Assembly (NCBI RefSeq): GCF_002285285.1 | Contig: NZ_NSJF01000004.1 | Span: 124,001 to 188,000, forward strand | From: Vandammella animalimorsus | Lineage (GTDB): Bacteria; Pseudomonadota; Gammaproteobacteria; Burkholderiales; Burkholderiaceae_C | DNA: 64,000 bases | Direction: 5' to 3' | Part shown: positions 33,895-45,996 of the stretch, piece after piece | How the letters are laid out: every line of letters begins with the position of its first letter | How positions within the stretch are numbered: the first letter of the stretch is position 1 | Notes under the pieces: generated by a model | Databases searched by the model: none | Told to the model about the DNA's origin: nothing | Seen by the model: the letters and a program-made list of their open reading frames with translations, nothing else | Position numbers and translations under genes: made by a program

Positions 33895-35097
33895 ATGGAC
33901 GATGAAACACACGCAAACGCGCCGAGTGTAACCGGCCCCTTGTCGGCCAAACTGCGCCAGGCCATCGCCGCCCAGCAGGGCTGGCTGGGCTTTGATGCCT
34001 TCATGCAAATGGCCTTGTACGAGCCTGGCCTGGGCTATTACAGCAATGCGCGGCGCAAGATCGGGGCCATGCCTGCCACCGCCACATCCGTTGGGGCTGG
34101 CGAAGGCAGCGATTTCGTCACCGCGCCGGAGCTCTCGCCGCTGTTCGGCCGCTGCGTGGCCGTGCAGTTGGCGCAAGCGCTGCACGTGAGCGGCACCGAC
34201 ACGGTGTACGAGTTCGGCGCAGGCCACGGCAGCCTGGCGCGCGAGGTGCTGGGCACGCTGCAGGCCATGGGCGCGCCGCTGCGGCGCTACTGCATCATCG
34301 ACGTCTCCGGCGCGCTGCGCGCGCGCCAGGCTCAAACCCTGGCGGCATTTGGCGCGCAGGTGCAATGGCTGGACGAGCTGCCGCAAACCCTCGAAGGCGT
34401 ACTGCTGGGCAACGAGGTGCTGGACGCCATGCCCGTGAAGCTGTTGGCCTGCAAGCAGGGCCAGTGGCACGAGCGGGGCGTGGCGCTCGATCCCGCCGGC
34501 GCCTTCACCTGGGCCGACCGCCCCAGCGCGCTGCGCCCGCCCTGCGAGCCCAGCGCCAGCGAGCTGGCCGCCCAGGCCTGGCCAGGCGATGCGCTGCCGC
34601 TGCAGGGGCCGGGCGATGCCTGCGACTACCTGACCGAAATCCACCCCTGGGCCGAAGCCTTTGTACGCACCTGCGCCGAGCGCCTGCGCAAGGGCGCCAT
34701 GCTGTGGATCGATTACGGCTTTGGCGAGCGCGAGTACTACCACCCGCAGCGCCGCAGCGGCACGCTGGCCTGCCACTTCCAGCACCGCATGGACGACCAG
34801 CCTCTGCACGACGTAGGCCAGAAGGACATCACCAGCCACGTCAACTTCACCGGCATTGCCGTGGCCGCACAGGAAGCCGGCCTGGAAGTGCTGGGCTACA
34901 CCTCGCAGGCGCGCTTTTTGATCAACTGCGGCATCCAAGCGCTGCTGGACGCGGCCAGCCTGCCTGAGCGCGCCATGGCCGCCAAGCTGCTGCACGAGCA
35001 CGAAATGGGCGAGCTGTTCAAGGTGATGATGCTGGGCAAAGGCCCATTCTGGGAGCCGCAAGGCTTTGCCACCGGGGATCGCACGCATACGCTGTAG
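33895..35097 (+). CDS. MidA/NDUFAF7-family SAM methyltransferase
   Basis: This 400-residue protein belongs to the family whose mitochondrial member NDUFAF7 methylates an arginine of complex I. Signatures are YEPGLGYYSNARRKIGAMP, FVTAPELSPLFGRCVA and the SAM loop VYEFGAGHGSLAREVL near residue 108, followed by VLLGNEVLDAMPV. The role in bacteria is likely protein arginine methylation but is not proven. The ATG at 33895 lies in a palindromic CATG shared with a possible start of the divergent SDR gene. Confidence 0.88.
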   Translation: MDDETHANAPSVTGPLSAKLRQAIAAQQGWLGFDAFMQMALYEPGLGYYSNARRKIGAMPATATSVGAGEGSDFVTAPELSPLFGRCVAVQLAQALHVSGTDTVYEFGAGHGSLAREVLGTLQAMGAPLRRYCIIDVSGALRARQAQTLAAFGAQVQWLDELPQTLEGVLLGNEVLDAMPVKLLACKQGQWHERGVALDPAGAFTWADRPSALRPPCEPSASELAAQAWPGDALPLQGPGDACDYLTEIHPWAEAFVRTCAERLRKGAMLWIDYGFGEREYYHPQRRSGTLACHFQHRMDDQPLHDVGQKDITSHVNFTGIAVAAQEAGLEVLGYTSQARFLINCGIQALLDAASLPERAMAAKLLHEHEMGELFKVMMLGKGPFWEPQGFATGDRTHTL

Positions 35098-35144
35098 CAG
35101 CGCCCAGCGACGCGCCGCATCAAACATCCAGAGGATGCAGCAAA

Positions 35145-35177
35145 AAGCCCTTGCGGCAGGCCATGCAGCAAGGGCTT
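35145..35177 (-). terminator. Intrinsic terminator after tRNA-Cys
   Basis: A 10-bp stem AAGCCCTTGC/GCAAGGGCTT is followed on the minus strand by a run of T. It lies 9 bases beyond the tRNA 3' end. Confidence 0.8.
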
Positions 35178-35185
35178 GAAATGTC

Positions 35186-35259
35186 TGGAGGCGCGGCCCG
35201 GAATCGAACCGGGGTAAACGGATTTGCAATCCGGTGCATAACCACTTTGCTACCGCGCC
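35186..35259 (-). tRNA. tRNA-Cys (anticodon GCA)
   Basis: The minus strand folds as a 74-base tRNA with the acceptor pair GGCGCGG/CCGCGCC, T-loop GTTCGATTC and anticodon GCA in the loop TTGCAAA. The discriminator is U and the CCA end is encoded. It is read after clpX on the same strand, separated from it by a 13-bp hairpin. Confidence 0.96.
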
Positions 35260-35284
35260 AGAAACGATGCATTCTACACGAGTT

Positions 35285-35315
35285 GCAAGGCCCGCGCAGA
35301 GAGCGCGGGCCTTGC
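35285..35315 (-). terminator. Strong hairpin after clpX, no U-tract
   Basis: A perfect 13-bp GC-rich stem with loop AGAGA (35285-35297 with 35303-35315) lies 11 bases after the clpX stop. No T-run follows on either strand, so it may be a processing or stability element rather than a true terminator. Confidence 0.5.
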
Positions 35316-35325
35316 GCGGGCAGGC

Positions 35326-36612
35326 TCAGGCCTGCTTGGCCTCCTCACGGTAGATCAACAGCGGCGGCGCGCCTTCGGTAATGGTGGCCTCCTCGACGAC
35401 AACTTTCTGCACATCGTGCATCGACGGCAGTTCGTACATCGTGGTCAGCAGCGCCTGCTCCAGGATGGAGCGCAGGCCGCGCGCACCGGTCTTGCGCGCA
35501 ATGGCCTTGCGGGCGATGGCCTGCAAGGCTTCGGGGCGGATTTCCAGCTCGACGTTTTCCATACCCAGCAGCTTGGCGTACTGCTTGACCAACGCATTGC
35601 GCGGCTCGGTGAGGATTTGCACCAGCGCGGCCTCGTCGAGTTCGGCCAGCGCAGTGACCACTGGCAGGCGACCGATCAGCTCGGGGATGATGCCGTACTT
35701 GATGAGGTCTTCAGGCTCGATCTCGGCAAACAGCTCGCTGACGCTGCGGCCGGCCTTGGACTGCACCGCCGCGCCAAAGCCGATGCCCGAGGCCTCGGTG
35801 CGGTTCTCGATGACTTTTTCCAGCCCGGCAAAGGCGCCGCCGCAAATGAACAGGATGTTGGAGGTATCAACCTGCAGAAAGTCCTGGTTGGGGTGCTTGC
35901 GCCCGCCTTGTGGCGGAATGCTGGCCATGGTGCCTTCAATGAGCTTGAGCAGGGCCTGCTGCACCCCCTCGCCAGAGACATCGCGCGTGATCGAGGGGTT
36001 GTCGGCCTTGCGGCTGATCTTGTCGATCTCGTCGATGTAGACGATGCCGCGCTGGGCCTGCTCGACCTTATAGTCGCAGCTTTGCAGCAGCTTCTGGATG
36101 ATGTTTTCCACGTCTTCGCCAACGTAGCCGGCCTCGGTCAGCGTGGTGGCATCTGCCATGACGAAGGGCACGTTGAGCATCTTGGCCAGGGTCTGCGCCA
36201 GCAGGGTCTTGCCCGAGCCGGTCGGGCCGATGAGCAGGATGTTGCTCTTGGAGAGCTCAACCCCATCGTCGGCCGCGCCAGCGCCTTGCTGGTCGCGGTG
36301 CCACAGGCGCTTGTAGTGGTTATAGACTGCCACGGCCAGGGCCTGCTTGGCCTTGTCCTGGCCGATGACGTACTGATCCAGGTTGGCCTTGATCTGTGCG
36401 GGCGTGGGCAGATCCGGGCGGGCCTCGGCGCCATCGGCACTGGCACCCGCTTCACTGGCTTCGCTGTGAACCAATTCATTGCACATGGCCAGGCATTCAT
36501 CGCAGATGAAGCCATTGAGCCCGGCAATCAGCTGCTTGACCTCGTGTTGGTTCTTGCCACAAAAGGAGCAGTACAGGGTTTTTTCGCCATTGGCGCGGTG
36601 TTTGTCAGCCAT
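35326..36612 (-). CDS. clpX: ATP-dependent Clp protease ATP-binding subunit ClpX
   Basis: ClpX (428 aa) unfolds substrates and feeds them to ClpP. The N-terminal zinc-binding domain has [11 protein letters not shown] and CDECLAMC. The AAA+ module shows Walker [16 protein letters not shown], the GYVGEDVE pore loop and Walker [11 protein letters not shown]. The ClpP-binding IGF loop appears as ASGIGFGA. The ATG at 36612 gives the family start MADK. It is last in the tig-clpP-clpX cluster, 84 bases after clpP. Confidence 0.97.
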   Translation of the reverse strand: MADKHRANGEKTLYCSFCGKNQHEVKQLIAGLNGFICDECLAMCNELVHSEASEAGASADGAEARPDLPTPAQIKANLDQYVIGQDKAKQALAVAVYNHYKRLWHRDQQGAGAADDGVELSKSNILLIGPTGSGKTLLAQTLAKMLNVPFVMADATTLTEAGYVGEDVENIIQKLLQSCDYKVEQAQRGIVYIDEIDKISRKADNPSITRDVSGEGVQQALLKLIEGTMASIPPQGGRKHPNQDFLQVDTSNILFICGGAFAGLEKVIENRTEASGIGFGAAVQSKAGRSVSELFAEIEPEDLIKYGIIPELIGRLPVVTALAELDEAALVQILTEPRNALVKQYAKLLGMENVELEIRPEALQAIARKAIARKTGARGLRSILEQALLTTMYELPSMHDVQKVVVEEATITEGAPPLLIYREEAKQA

Positions 36613-36696
36613 TCGCGCAGTGCCTTTGAATGAGGGGAAAGGGCGGTCGGCGCAGCCTGGGCAGGCGTGCGCCATGCAGAGGCGCCAAGAGCCTGT

Positions 36697-37323
36697 TCAG
36701 CCGCCGCGCTTTTCGACGACGCTATCGACCAGGCCGTAGTCCTTGGCCTCGTCGGCGGTCATGAAGTAGTCGCGCTCGGTGTCGCGCTGGATTTTCTCGT
36801 AGGGCTGGCCAGTGCGCTCGGCCAGGATGCGGTTCATCTGCTCCTTGGTGCGCAGGATGTCGCGGGCGTGGATCTCGATGTCGGTAGCCTGGCCGCGCGC
36901 GCCGCCGAGCACCTGGTGGATCATGACCTTGCTGTTGGGCAGCGAGTAGCGCTTGCCCTTGGCGCCAGCGGCCAGCAAGAAGGCGCCCATGCTGGCGGCA
37001 AAGCCCAGGCACATGGTGGAAACGTCAGGCTTGATGAACTGCATGGTGTCGTAGATCGACATGCCGGCCGTGACGCTGCCGCCCGGGCTGTTGATGTACA
37101 GCGAGATGTCCTTGTCCGGGTTCTCGCTTTCCAGAAACAGCAGCTGCGCCACCACCAGGTTGGCGGTCTGGTCGTTGACTTCACCGACAAGAAAGACCAC
37201 GCGCTCCTTGAGCAGGCGCGAGTAGATGTCAAAGGCACGCTCGCCCCGGCCCGATTGTTCGATCACGGTGGGGATCAGCCCCAGATTGCGGCTGGGTTCG
37301 CGGCTGGATTCGAAAAGGGTCAT
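36697..37323 (-). CDS. clpP: ATP-dependent Clp protease proteolytic subunit ClpP
   Basis: ClpP (208 aa) forms the tetradecameric serine protease chamber. The catalytic triad is S111 in GFAASMG, H136 in KVMIHQ and D185 in RDTERD. The N-terminal propeptide-like stretch precedes [22 protein letters not shown]. The ATG at 37323 was chosen because the upstream open frame has no similarity. The 243 bases to tig contain an imperfect hairpin (37465-37494) that could affect the processing of the joint transcript. Confidence 0.97.
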   Translation of the reverse strand: MTLFESSREPSRNLGLIPTVIEQSGRGERAFDIYSRLLKERVVFLVGEVNDQTANLVVAQLLFLESENPDKDISLYINSPGGSVTAGMSIYDTMQFIKPDVSTMCLGFAASMGAFLLAAGAKGKRYSLPNSKVMIHQVLGGARGQATDIEIHARDILRTKEQMNRILAERTGQPYEKIQRDTERDYFMTADEAKDYGLVDSVVEKRGG

Positions 37324-37566
37324 GGTGGCTCCTGGAAAAAAGGGCTTGTGCACAGCATGCGCGCCTGGCGCAGGCAGTGCAATCAGCGGGCATGGTACAC
37401 GATGGCCCATGCGCCAATGGCCAGCATAGGCCTGAGGCCCACGACGGCTGTTGCCCCAATAGATAAGGGCCTGTGCGGCAAGACACAAGCCCTTGGGATG
37501 AATGGCGCCAACGCCATGGCGGCGCTGGCGTGCACGCCCGGCAGGGGCGGCATGGCAATAGGCTCC

Positions 37567-38919
37567 TCAGGCCTTTTCGGCCTCACCCTGCTCGGCAGCC
37601 GGCTCGGGCTGGCTGGGGTTCATCAGCTCGTCAAAGCCAATGGTCTTGTCCACCGTCTTGGCCTGTTGCAGCACGTAGTCAGTGACGTTGTTCTCAATCA
37701 CCACGGCCTCGACGTCGGCCAGGCGCTGGCGATCGGCGTAGTACCACTTGACCACTTCCTCGGGCTTTTCATAGCTGGCGGCCAGCTCCTCAATGTGGGC
37801 GCGCAGCTGTTCTGGCTTGGCCTGCAGGTCGTTGGCGCGCACCAGCTCGGCCACCACCAGGCCCAGACGCACGCGGCGCTCGGCCTGCGGGCGGAAGATC
37901 TCGGCGGGGATCGGCGATTGGCCAACATCCTTGATGCCGCGCATGCGCAGCTCCTCACGCGCGCCCTGCTCCAGACGGGCAATTTCGTTTTGCACGCTGG
38001 CGTTGGGCAGATCCAATTCGGCCTTGGTCAACAGGGCATCGAGCACGGCCTGCTTGTTGCGGGCACGCACGCGGAATTTGACTTCGCGCTCCAGGTTTTT
38101 GCGGATGTCGTCCTGCAGGGCGGCCACGGTGGCAGCCTCAACGCCCAGAGACTTGGCGAATTCATCGGTCACCTCGGGCAGGTTGGCGGCCTCGACCTTG
38201 TGTACGGTGACGAGGAAATCGGCCGTCTTGCCGGCCACATCGGCGCCGTGGTAGTCGGCCGGGAAGGCCAGCGGGAAGGTCTTGCTCTCGCCGACCTTCA
38301 TGCCACGCACGGCGTCCTCAAACTCCTTGAGCATCTGGCCTTCGCCCACCATGAAGGCAAAGCCTTCGGCCTTGCCGCCGGGGAAGGGGTCGCCATCGAT
38401 TTTGCCCTCGAAGTCGACGGTAACGCGATCGCCGTCCTGCACGGCATCGTCCTTGCCGCGCTGGGCGAAGGTGCGGCGCTGCTTGCGCAGGATGTCCAAA
38501 GTGCGCTCAATGGCCGCTTCATCCACTTCCACGTTGACGCGTTCGATCTCCAGATCACCCAGGCCATCAATCTTCACATCGGGGAAGACTTCAAACACTG
38601 CTTCGAAGTCAATGAAGCCTTCGGCTGCGCCTTCCTTTTCCGTGATGCGCGGCTGGCCAGCAACACGCAGCTGGGCCTCGTTGGCGGCCTGGTTGAAGGC
38701 CTCGCTGACCTTGTCGTTGAGCACTTCGTACTGCACGGAGCCGCCGTAGCGCTGCGCCACCACGGACAGCGGCACCTTGCCGGGGCGGAAGCCGTCCATC
38801 TTGACGGAACGCGCCAGACGCTTGAGGCGCGCCTGCACCTCTTGCTCGATGGTGCTGACAGGCACGTTCAGCACGATCTTGCGCTCGAGTTTCTCCAGTA
38901 CTTCAACATTCACAGCCAT
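37567..38919 (-). CDS. tig: Trigger factor
   Basis: Trigger factor (450 aa) is the ribosome-bound chaperone and prolyl isomerase. The N-terminal ribosome-binding tail shows the signature GFRPGKVPLSVVAQRYG near residue 43. The FKBP-type PPIase domain covers about 150-245 (VTVDFEGKIDGDPFPGG), and the C-terminal chaperone arms follow, ending in an acidic Glu/Ala-rich tail. It opens the tig-clpP-clpX cluster. tRNA-Leu lies 115 bases upstream on the same strand. Confidence 0.97.
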   Translation of the reverse strand: MAVNVEVLEKLERKIVLNVPVSTIEQEVQARLKRLARSVKMDGFRPGKVPLSVVAQRYGGSVQYEVLNDKVSEAFNQAANEAQLRVAGQPRITEKEGAAEGFIDFEAVFEVFPDVKIDGLGDLEIERVNVEVDEAAIERTLDILRKQRRTFAQRGKDDAVQDGDRVTVDFEGKIDGDPFPGGKAEGFAFMVGEGQMLKEFEDAVRGMKVGESKTFPLAFPADYHGADVAGKTADFLVTVHKVEAANLPEVTDEFAKSLGVEAATVAALQDDIRKNLEREVKFRVRARNKQAVLDALLTKAELDLPNASVQNEIARLEQGAREELRMRGIKDVGQSPIPAEIFRPQAERRVRLGLVVAELVRANDLQAKPEQLRAHIEELAASYEKPEEVVKWYYADRQRLADVEAVVIENNVTDYVLQQAKTVDKTIGFDELMNPSQPEPAAEQGEAEKA

Positions 38920-39034
38920 GGGAATCGTCCTATAAGGGGATACAGGTGCAGGCGGCCGGGCGCAATCGCATTGCCTTGCCTGCACAACAGGATTTCGTGG
39001 ATGTCTGCAGCTTGCCAATGCTGCAATCCATCGG

Positions 39035-39122
39035 TGGTGCGCGGGGGGGGACTCGAACCCCCACACCATCAACTGGCGTCAGGACCTAAACCTGGTGCGT
39101 CTACCAATTTCGCCACCCGCGC
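39035..39122 (-). tRNA. tRNA-Leu (anticodon TAG)
   Basis: The minus strand gives an 88-base tRNA with a long variable arm typical of class II tRNAs, acceptor GCGCGGG/CCCGCGC, T-loop GTTCGAGTC and anticodon TAG in the loop TTTAGGT. CCA is encoded. It precedes tig. Confidence 0.96.
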
Positions 39123-39256
39123 ACGGTGTTTCGCCGCCGCCCAGGGAAAAGCCCCCAAGGCAAGGCCCGCCTTGCTCGCGGTAAAACCGCAAGATTCTAC
39201 AGAGGTTTGACTGTGCCCGCGCCAAAGCCCCTGGAGCAGGCCATTCTCAGGACATG

Positions 39257-39294
39257 AAAAAAACCGCCACCAGGCACATGCCAGATGGCGGTTT
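39257..39294 (-). terminator. Intrinsic terminator after the DUF5666 pair
   Basis: The 9-bp stem AAACCGCCA/TGGCGGTTT (39261-39269 with 39286-39294) is followed on the minus strand by a run of seven T. It lies about 60 bases past the stop at 39351. Confidence 0.85.
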
Positions 39295-39350
39295 CAAGGC
39301 GCCAAGCCGCACGGCGCACGGCTCAGCCCAGCCCGAAGAAGAAGCAGGGC

Positions 39351-39641
39351 TCATTCCTCCAGCGTGATGCGCTTGGCGGTATAGACGTTGCTGCCCGAGC
39401 GGTCGAACTCGACGCTGACTTTTTGGCCCTGCTTCAGATTGGCGAAGGCCTGCAGCTCTTCGCTGTAATCGGTCTCGGCATTGGTTTGGAAGGTGATGCC
39501 TGCCACCACCAATGTCTTGTTGCTCTGGTTGGCCACGTCAATGCGCCCTTTGAGCGTTTCCGCAAACGAGCTGGTGGCGCAGGCCGCCAGCGCGACGCTG
39601 GCCAGTACGGCCAGATGGGTTTTGTTCAAGATGGATTTCAT
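39351..39641 (-). CDS. Secreted DUF5666-like protein, first of a tandem pair
   Basis: This 96-residue protein has a signal peptide with a possible lipobox (SVALAAC, or cleavage after SSFA). The mature part, TLKGRIDVANQSNKTLVVAGITFQTNAETDY, is a short beta-rich domain. It has the repeated feature of a hydrophobic strand followed by VEFDRSGSNVYTAKRI. The next gene upstream encodes a protein of the same pattern. The function is unknown. A GGGGGTGA site precedes the ATG at 39641. Confidence 0.75.
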   Translation of the reverse strand: MKSILNKTHLAVLASVALAACATSSFAETLKGRIDVANQSNKTLVVAGITFQTNAETDYSEELQAFANLKQGQKVSVEFDRSGSNVYTAKRITLEE

Positions 39642-39700
39642 GTCACCCCCTTTTTGGATTGGGTACTGCTGCGCACGCCATACCCGGCGCGCTGCGTGCT

Positions 39701-39973
39701 TCACTTGGAGACGGCCTGCACCACGTACTGGGCCCCATCGCGCGAGAACTCGATCGTGATCCGATCGCCTGGCTTGAGCTGACCCAGCCCCGCCACGCCC
39801 TGGTACTGCGTAGCCTGAGTGGTTTGAAAGGTAATGCCATTGAGCTGGATGGTTTGCGCACCCGGATCAATGGCATCGACGCGGCCCTTCATGGTTTCGG
39901 CCGCAGCAGCGCCTGCGGCCACCGTCAGAGCGGCCAATGTCGCGGCGCGGACTTTTTGCATCGTGCTGGGCAT
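39701..39973 (-). CDS. Secreted DUF5666-like protein, second of a tandem pair
   Basis: This 90-residue protein has a signal peptide ending AAAAE. The mature part, TMKGRVDAIDPGAQTIQLNG followed by ITFQTTQATQYQ, closely parallels its neighbour: KGR-D, then ITFQT, then a KPGDRITIEFSRDG strand. The two are paralogues, probably co-transcribed and separated by 59 bases. The function is unknown. An AGGAGAG site supports the ATG at 39973. Confidence 0.75.
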   Translation of the reverse strand: MPSTMQKVRAATLAALTVAAGAAAAETMKGRVDAIDPGAQTIQLNGITFQTTQATQYQGVAGLGQLKPGDRITIEFSRDGAQYVVQAVSK

Positions 39974-40085
39974 GGTGGACTCTCCTTTCCTCAGCAATGG
40001 AAGGCTGCGGCAGGCAGGCCGCCTGCCGCACAAGCGGTGAAATTGTAGTCACTTGCCCGCGCCCTGGCGCAGCAGCGATGGCCCA

Positions 40086-42035
<1,950 letters not shown>

Positions 42036-42082
42036 GGCAATACCTCTCTCAATCGTTGACATCATTAAAAAATCACATGCCA

Positions 42083-42116
42083 CAGTCCGGCGGGGCTGCT
42101 GGCCCACGCCGGACTG
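42083..42116 (-). promoter_or_regulatory. Hairpin between actP and acs
   Basis: A perfect 9-bp stem, CAGTCCGGC with GCCGGACTG, is followed on the minus strand by a TTTTTT run about 10 bases later. That spacing is too long for a standard terminator, so attenuation or mRNA protection is possible. Confidence 0.4.
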
Positions 42117-42158
42117 CGTGCGCTGGCAAGGCCCAGCGCTTTTCATCTCATTGCGGCC

Positions 42159-43853
42159 TCAGTGCGAGGCAGCCTTGGCAGCCCCCAGACCCGTTTCCGA
42201 GCGCACCTGCTGCGCCGGGAAGGCGGCGCGCTCAGCCTGGGCATTGCGGCTCTTGTCCGTGATGGAGAACAGCCAGATGCCGATGAAGGCCAGCGTCATC
42301 GAGAACAACGCAGGTGAAGCATAGGGGAAGGGCGCGGAGCCTTTGGCGTTACCCAGCACAGCCTCCCACACCGAGGGGGAGAGCACCGTCAACACCACCG
42401 AGGAGATCAGCCCCAAGAAGCCGCCGAGCACCGCGCCGCGCGTGGTCATGTCCTTCCACAGGATGGAGAGAAACAGCACCGGGAAATTGGCCGAGGCCGC
42501 CACCGCAAAGGCCAGCGAAACCATGAAGGCGATGTTTTGCTTCTCGAACACGATGCCCAGCAGCACCGCCACCACGCCCAGCACCAAGGTGGTGATGCGC
42601 GAGACCTTGAGTTCCGCCGCGCTGTCGGCCTTGCCCTGCTTGAACACCGTGGCATACAAATCGTGCGAGACCGCCGAAGCGCCCGAGAGCGTCAACCCCG
42701 CCACCACGGCCAGGATGGTGGCAAAGGCCACGGCCGAGATAAAGCCCAGGAACACGTTGCCGCCCACGGCATTGGCCAGGTGCACCGCCGCCATGTTGCT
42801 GCCGCCGATCAGGCCGCCCTTGGCATCGAGGAACTGCGGATTGGCACTGACCAGCACGATGGCGCCAAAGCCGATGATGAAGGTCAGGATGTAGAAGTAG
42901 CCAATCCAGGTTGTGGCCCAGAACACGCTCTTGCGCGCCTCCTTGGCGTTGGGCACGGTGAAAAAGCGCATCAGCACGTGCGGCAGGCCCGCGGTGCCGA
43001 ACATCAGTGCCATGCCGAAGCTGATGGCCGAGATCGGATCCTTGATGAAATTGCCCGGCCCCATGATGGAGTTCGAGCCCTTGACCTCGACCGAGGCCTT
43101 GAACAGGTTTTCAAAGCTGAAGCCATAAGCCTGCATCACCATGAAGGCCATGAAGCTCGCGCCCGCCAGCAGCAGGCAGGCCTTGATGATTTGCACCCAG
43201 GTCGTGGCCGTCATGCCGCCAAACAGCACGTACACCATCATCAAAATGCCCACGATGATGACGGCGTAGATGTAATCCAGCCCGAACAGCAGCTTGATGA
43301 GCTGGCCCGCGCCCACCATTTGCGCAATCAGGTAGAAGGCCACCACCACCAGCGTGCCGCTGGCGGCAAAGGCGCGGATCGGCCCCTGCTGGAAGCGATA
43401 GCCCGCCACATCGGCAAAGGTGAACTTGCCCAGGTTGCGCAGCTTCTCGGCCATCAAAAAGGTAATGACCGGCCAGCCCACCAAAAAGCCGATGGAGTAA
43501 ATCAGCCCGTCATAGCCATTGGCCATCACCGCCGCCGAAATGCCCAGAAAGGAAGCGGCCGACATGTAATCGCCCGCAATCGCCAGGCCATTCTGAAAGC
43601 CCGTGATGCCGCCGCCTGCGGTGTAGAAATCGGCCGCCGATTTGGTGCGCGCCGCCGCCCACTTGGTGATCCACAGCGTGCCTGCAACAAACAAGCCGAA
43701 CATGACGATCGCCGTCCAGTTGGTGGACTGCTTTTGCAGCTCGCCCAGATCGCCGCCAGCGGCCCAGGCCGCTGCAGAGGCCGCAGCCAGCACCACACCC
43801 AGCGCGGCCTGGCGGGCCTGCGCAGCTGTCAAGCTAAAACCCAGTGCATTCAT
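42159..43853 (-). CDS. actP: Cation/acetate symporter ActP
   Basis: ActP (564 aa) is a sodium:solute symporter family permease for acetate and related monocarboxylates. About 13 hydrophobic helices are visible. Family blocks are [20 protein letters not shown] near residue 75, [20 protein letters not shown], and the [19 protein letters not shown] region near residue 395. The ATG at 43853 overlaps the stop of the DUF485 gene by four bases. Confidence 0.95.
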   Translation of the reverse strand: MNALGFSLTAAQARQAALGVVLAAASAAAWAAGGDLGELQKQSTNWTAIVMFGLFVAGTLWITKWAAARTKSAADFYTAGGGITGFQNGLAIAGDYMSAASFLGISAAVMANGYDGLIYSIGFLVGWPVITFLMAEKLRNLGKFTFADVAGYRFQQGPIRAFAASGTLVVVAFYLIAQMVGAGQLIKLLFGLDYIYAVIIVGILMMVYVLFGGMTATTWVQIIKACLLLAGASFMAFMVMQAYGFSFENLFKASVEVKGSNSIMGPGNFIKDPISAISFGMALMFGTAGLPHVLMRFFTVPNAKEARKSVFWATTWIGYFYILTFIIGFGAIVLVSANPQFLDAKGGLIGGSNMAAVHLANAVGGNVFLGFISAVAFATILAVVAGLTLSGASAVSHDLYATVFKQGKADSAAELKVSRITTLVLGVVAVLLGIVFEKQNIAFMVSLAFAVAASANFPVLFLSILWKDMTTRGAVLGGFLGLISSVVLTVLSPSVWEAVLGNAKGSAPFPYASPALFSMTLAFIGIWLFSITDKSRNAQAERAAFPAQQVRSETGLGAAKAASH

Positions 43854-44179
43854 TGGCGCGCCTCCTCCAGAACCTTGCGGGTGAGCGCATCGAACTCTGT
43901 ATTGGCGCGGTACACGTAAATGCCCGTGATCACAATCGTGAACACGATCACCCCCAGGCCGATGGGAATGCCCACCGTCGTCACCCCCGTGCCCAGGGGC
44001 TTGGCCAGGAAAGACTTGTCGAACGCAATCAGGCCGATGTAGCCGTAATAGACCAGCAACATCAGAATCGTCAGCGTCCAGCCAAAGCCATTGCGCTTGC
44101 GGCGCAGCAGCTGGTAGTTGGGGTTGTTCTCGATGCGTTGGACCATCGGGTCCGCAGCGTGGCTGTGCAAGGCACTCAT
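43850..44179 (-). CDS. DUF485 membrane protein (YjcH type)
   Basis: This 109-residue protein has two transmembrane helices (about residues 38-58 and 75-95) and the DUF485 signature [19 protein letters not shown]. Members are encoded next to ActP in most genomes and are thought to assist it. A GGAG site precedes the ATG at 44179. It opens the acetate operon; the 275 bases upstream, shared with divergent trpE, show no clear promoter. Confidence 0.92.
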   Translation of the reverse strand: MSALHSHAADPMVQRIENNPNYQLLRRKRNGFGWTLTILMLLVYYGYIGLIAFDKSFLAKPLGTGVTTVGIPIGLGVIVFTIVITGIYVYRANTEFDALTRKVLEEARQ

Positions 44180-44454
44180 GGCAGTCTCCAATCTCATCGT
44201 TGTCAGACCGAATGCCGCCAAACAGCGCCGCCCTGGATCCCAGACACACAGTGCCGGCGCAGCATTCGGGCAAGCACCAATTTAGCGGCCTACCCCCTGG
44301 GGCCGCCAGACGACTTTAGTCTTAAGGGATTACCCAAATCACGCCAAACGGCGCAGCCAGGACTGCGCCAGCCTGGAGCCGCGCTTTGCCACTACACTAC
44401 TTCGCCCCCTGATACCCCCATCGCCCGCCGCCCGCCCACAAGGAGCCCGCGTCC

Positions 44455-45996
44455 GTGATCACCGAACTGGAATTCCAAAGCCTGGCCCGCGAGGGCTACA
44501 ACCGCATCCCGCTGATGGCGCAGGCCTTTGCCGACCTGGAAACGCCGCTGTCGCTGTATCTGAAGCTGGCCCACGCGCAAGATGGCGGGCGCAACAGCTT
44601 CTTGCTCGAATCGGTGGTCGGCGGCGAGCGCTTTGGCCGCTACAGCTTCATTGGCCTGCCCGCGCGCACGGTGTTGCGCGCCAGCGGCTTTGGCGCGCAG
44701 GCGCGCACCGAGGTCATCACCGATGGCCAGGTGGTCGAGACCGACCACGGCAACCCGCTGGATTTCATCGCCCGCTACCAGGCGCGCTTCAAAGTGGCGC
44801 TGCGCCCGGGCATGCCGCGCTTTTCCGGCGGCCTGGCCGGTTATTTCGGTTATGACACGGTGCGCCACATCGAGCGCAAGCTGCAAGCCAGCTGCCCGCC
44901 CGATGACCTGCAACTGCCAGACATCCTGCTGCTGCACACCGAGGAGGTGGCGGTGATCGACAACCTCTCGGGCCGGCTGTATCTGCTGGTCTGGGCCGAC
45001 CCAGCCCAGCCCGAGGCCTACAGCCGCGCCAAGCGTCGCCTGCGCCAGCTGCGCGAGCTGCTGGCGTGCAGCGTGACCGCACCGCCCTTGGCGCCCTGCG
45101 CCAGCCATGCGCCGCTGCGGCGCTTTGCCAAGGACGATTATTTGGCCGCCGTGGCGCGCGCCAAGGAGATGATCGCCGCAGGCGAGTTCATGCAGGTGCA
45201 GATCGGCCAGCGCATCGAGCAGCCCTACACGCAAAGCCCGCTGGCGCTGTACCGCGCGCTGCGCTCGCTCAACCCCAGCCCCTACATGTACTACTACCAC
45301 TTCGGCAGCGCCGCCACGGATGCGCCGCCGGGCCAGGCCGACGATGGCCTGCACGTGGTGGGCGCCAGCCCGGAGATCCTGGTGCGCAAGGAGCGCTGCG
45401 AGGACGGGCAGAAAATCACCATCCGTCCGCTGGCGGGCACGCGCCCGCGCGGCGCCACGCCAGAGCTGGACAAGGCCGCCGAGCAAGAGCTGGTGGCCGA
45501 CCCCAAGGAGCGCGCCGAACACGTCATGCTCATCGACCTGGCGCGCAACGACATCGGCCGCATTGCCGAAGTCGGCAGCGTGCAGGTGACCGAGGCCTTC
45601 GTGGTCGAACGCTACAGCCACGTCATGCACATCGTCAGCAATGTCGAGGGGCGGCTGCGGCCCGGCCTGGGGCCGATCGACGTGCTCAAGGCCTGCTTTC
45701 CGGCCGGCACCCTCACTGGCGCGCCCAAGGTGCATGCCATGGAGTTGATCGACCAGCTCGAGCCCGTCAAGCGCGGCCTGTACGGCGGCGCCTGCGGCTA
45801 CCTCAGCTACGCTGGCGACATGGATGTGGCCATCGCCATCCGCACCGGCCTGGTCAAGAACCAGACCCTGTATGTGCAGGCCGCCGCCGGGGTCGTGGCC
45901 GACTCCGTGCCCGAGATGGAATGGCGCGAAACCGAACACAAGGCCCGCGCCCTGCTGCGCGCGGCCGAACTGGTAGAAGAAGGATTTGACACATGA
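44455..45996 (+). CDS. trpE: Anthranilate synthase component I TrpE
   Basis: TrpE (513 aa) converts chorismate to anthranilate with the TrpG glutaminase. The N-terminal Trp feedback motif is FLLESVVGGERFGRYSF near residue 50. The catalytic region shows IRPLAGTRPRG, RNDIGRIAEVGSV and CFPAGTLTGAPKVHAMELID. The start is GTG at 44455 with AAGGAG 9 bases upstream. The stop overlaps the chorismate mutase gene (ATGA). trpG, trpD and trpC do not follow; sbcDC does. Confidence 0.96.
   Translation: MITELEFQSLAREGYNRIPLMAQAFADLETPLSLYLKLAHAQDGGRNSFLLESVVGGERFGRYSFIGLPARTVLRASGFGAQARTEVITDGQVVETDHGNPLDFIARYQARFKVALRPGMPRFSGGLAGYFGYDTVRHIERKLQASCPPDDLQLPDILLLHTEEVAVIDNLSGRLYLLVWADPAQPEAYSRAKRRLRQLRELLACSVTAPPLAPCASHAPLRRFAKDDYLAAVARAKEMIAAGEFMQVQIGQRIEQPYTQSPLALYRALRSLNPSPYMYYYHFGSAATDAPPGQADDGLHVVGASPEILVRKERCEDGQKITIRPLAGTRPRGATPELDKAAEQELVADPKERAEHVMLIDLARNDIGRIAEVGSVQVTEAFVVERYSHVMHIVSNVEGRLRPGLGPIDVLKACFPAGTLTGAPKVHAMELIDQLEPVKRGLYGGACGYLSYAGDMDVAIAIRTGLVKNQTLYVQAAAGVVADSVPEMEWRETEHKARALLRAAELVEEGFDT

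Noticed and set aside
36667-39210. An 847-codon plus-strand frame opposite clpP, tig and a tRNA
   Set aside because: It runs through tRNA-Leu and the antisense of two conserved genes, with no domain of its own.
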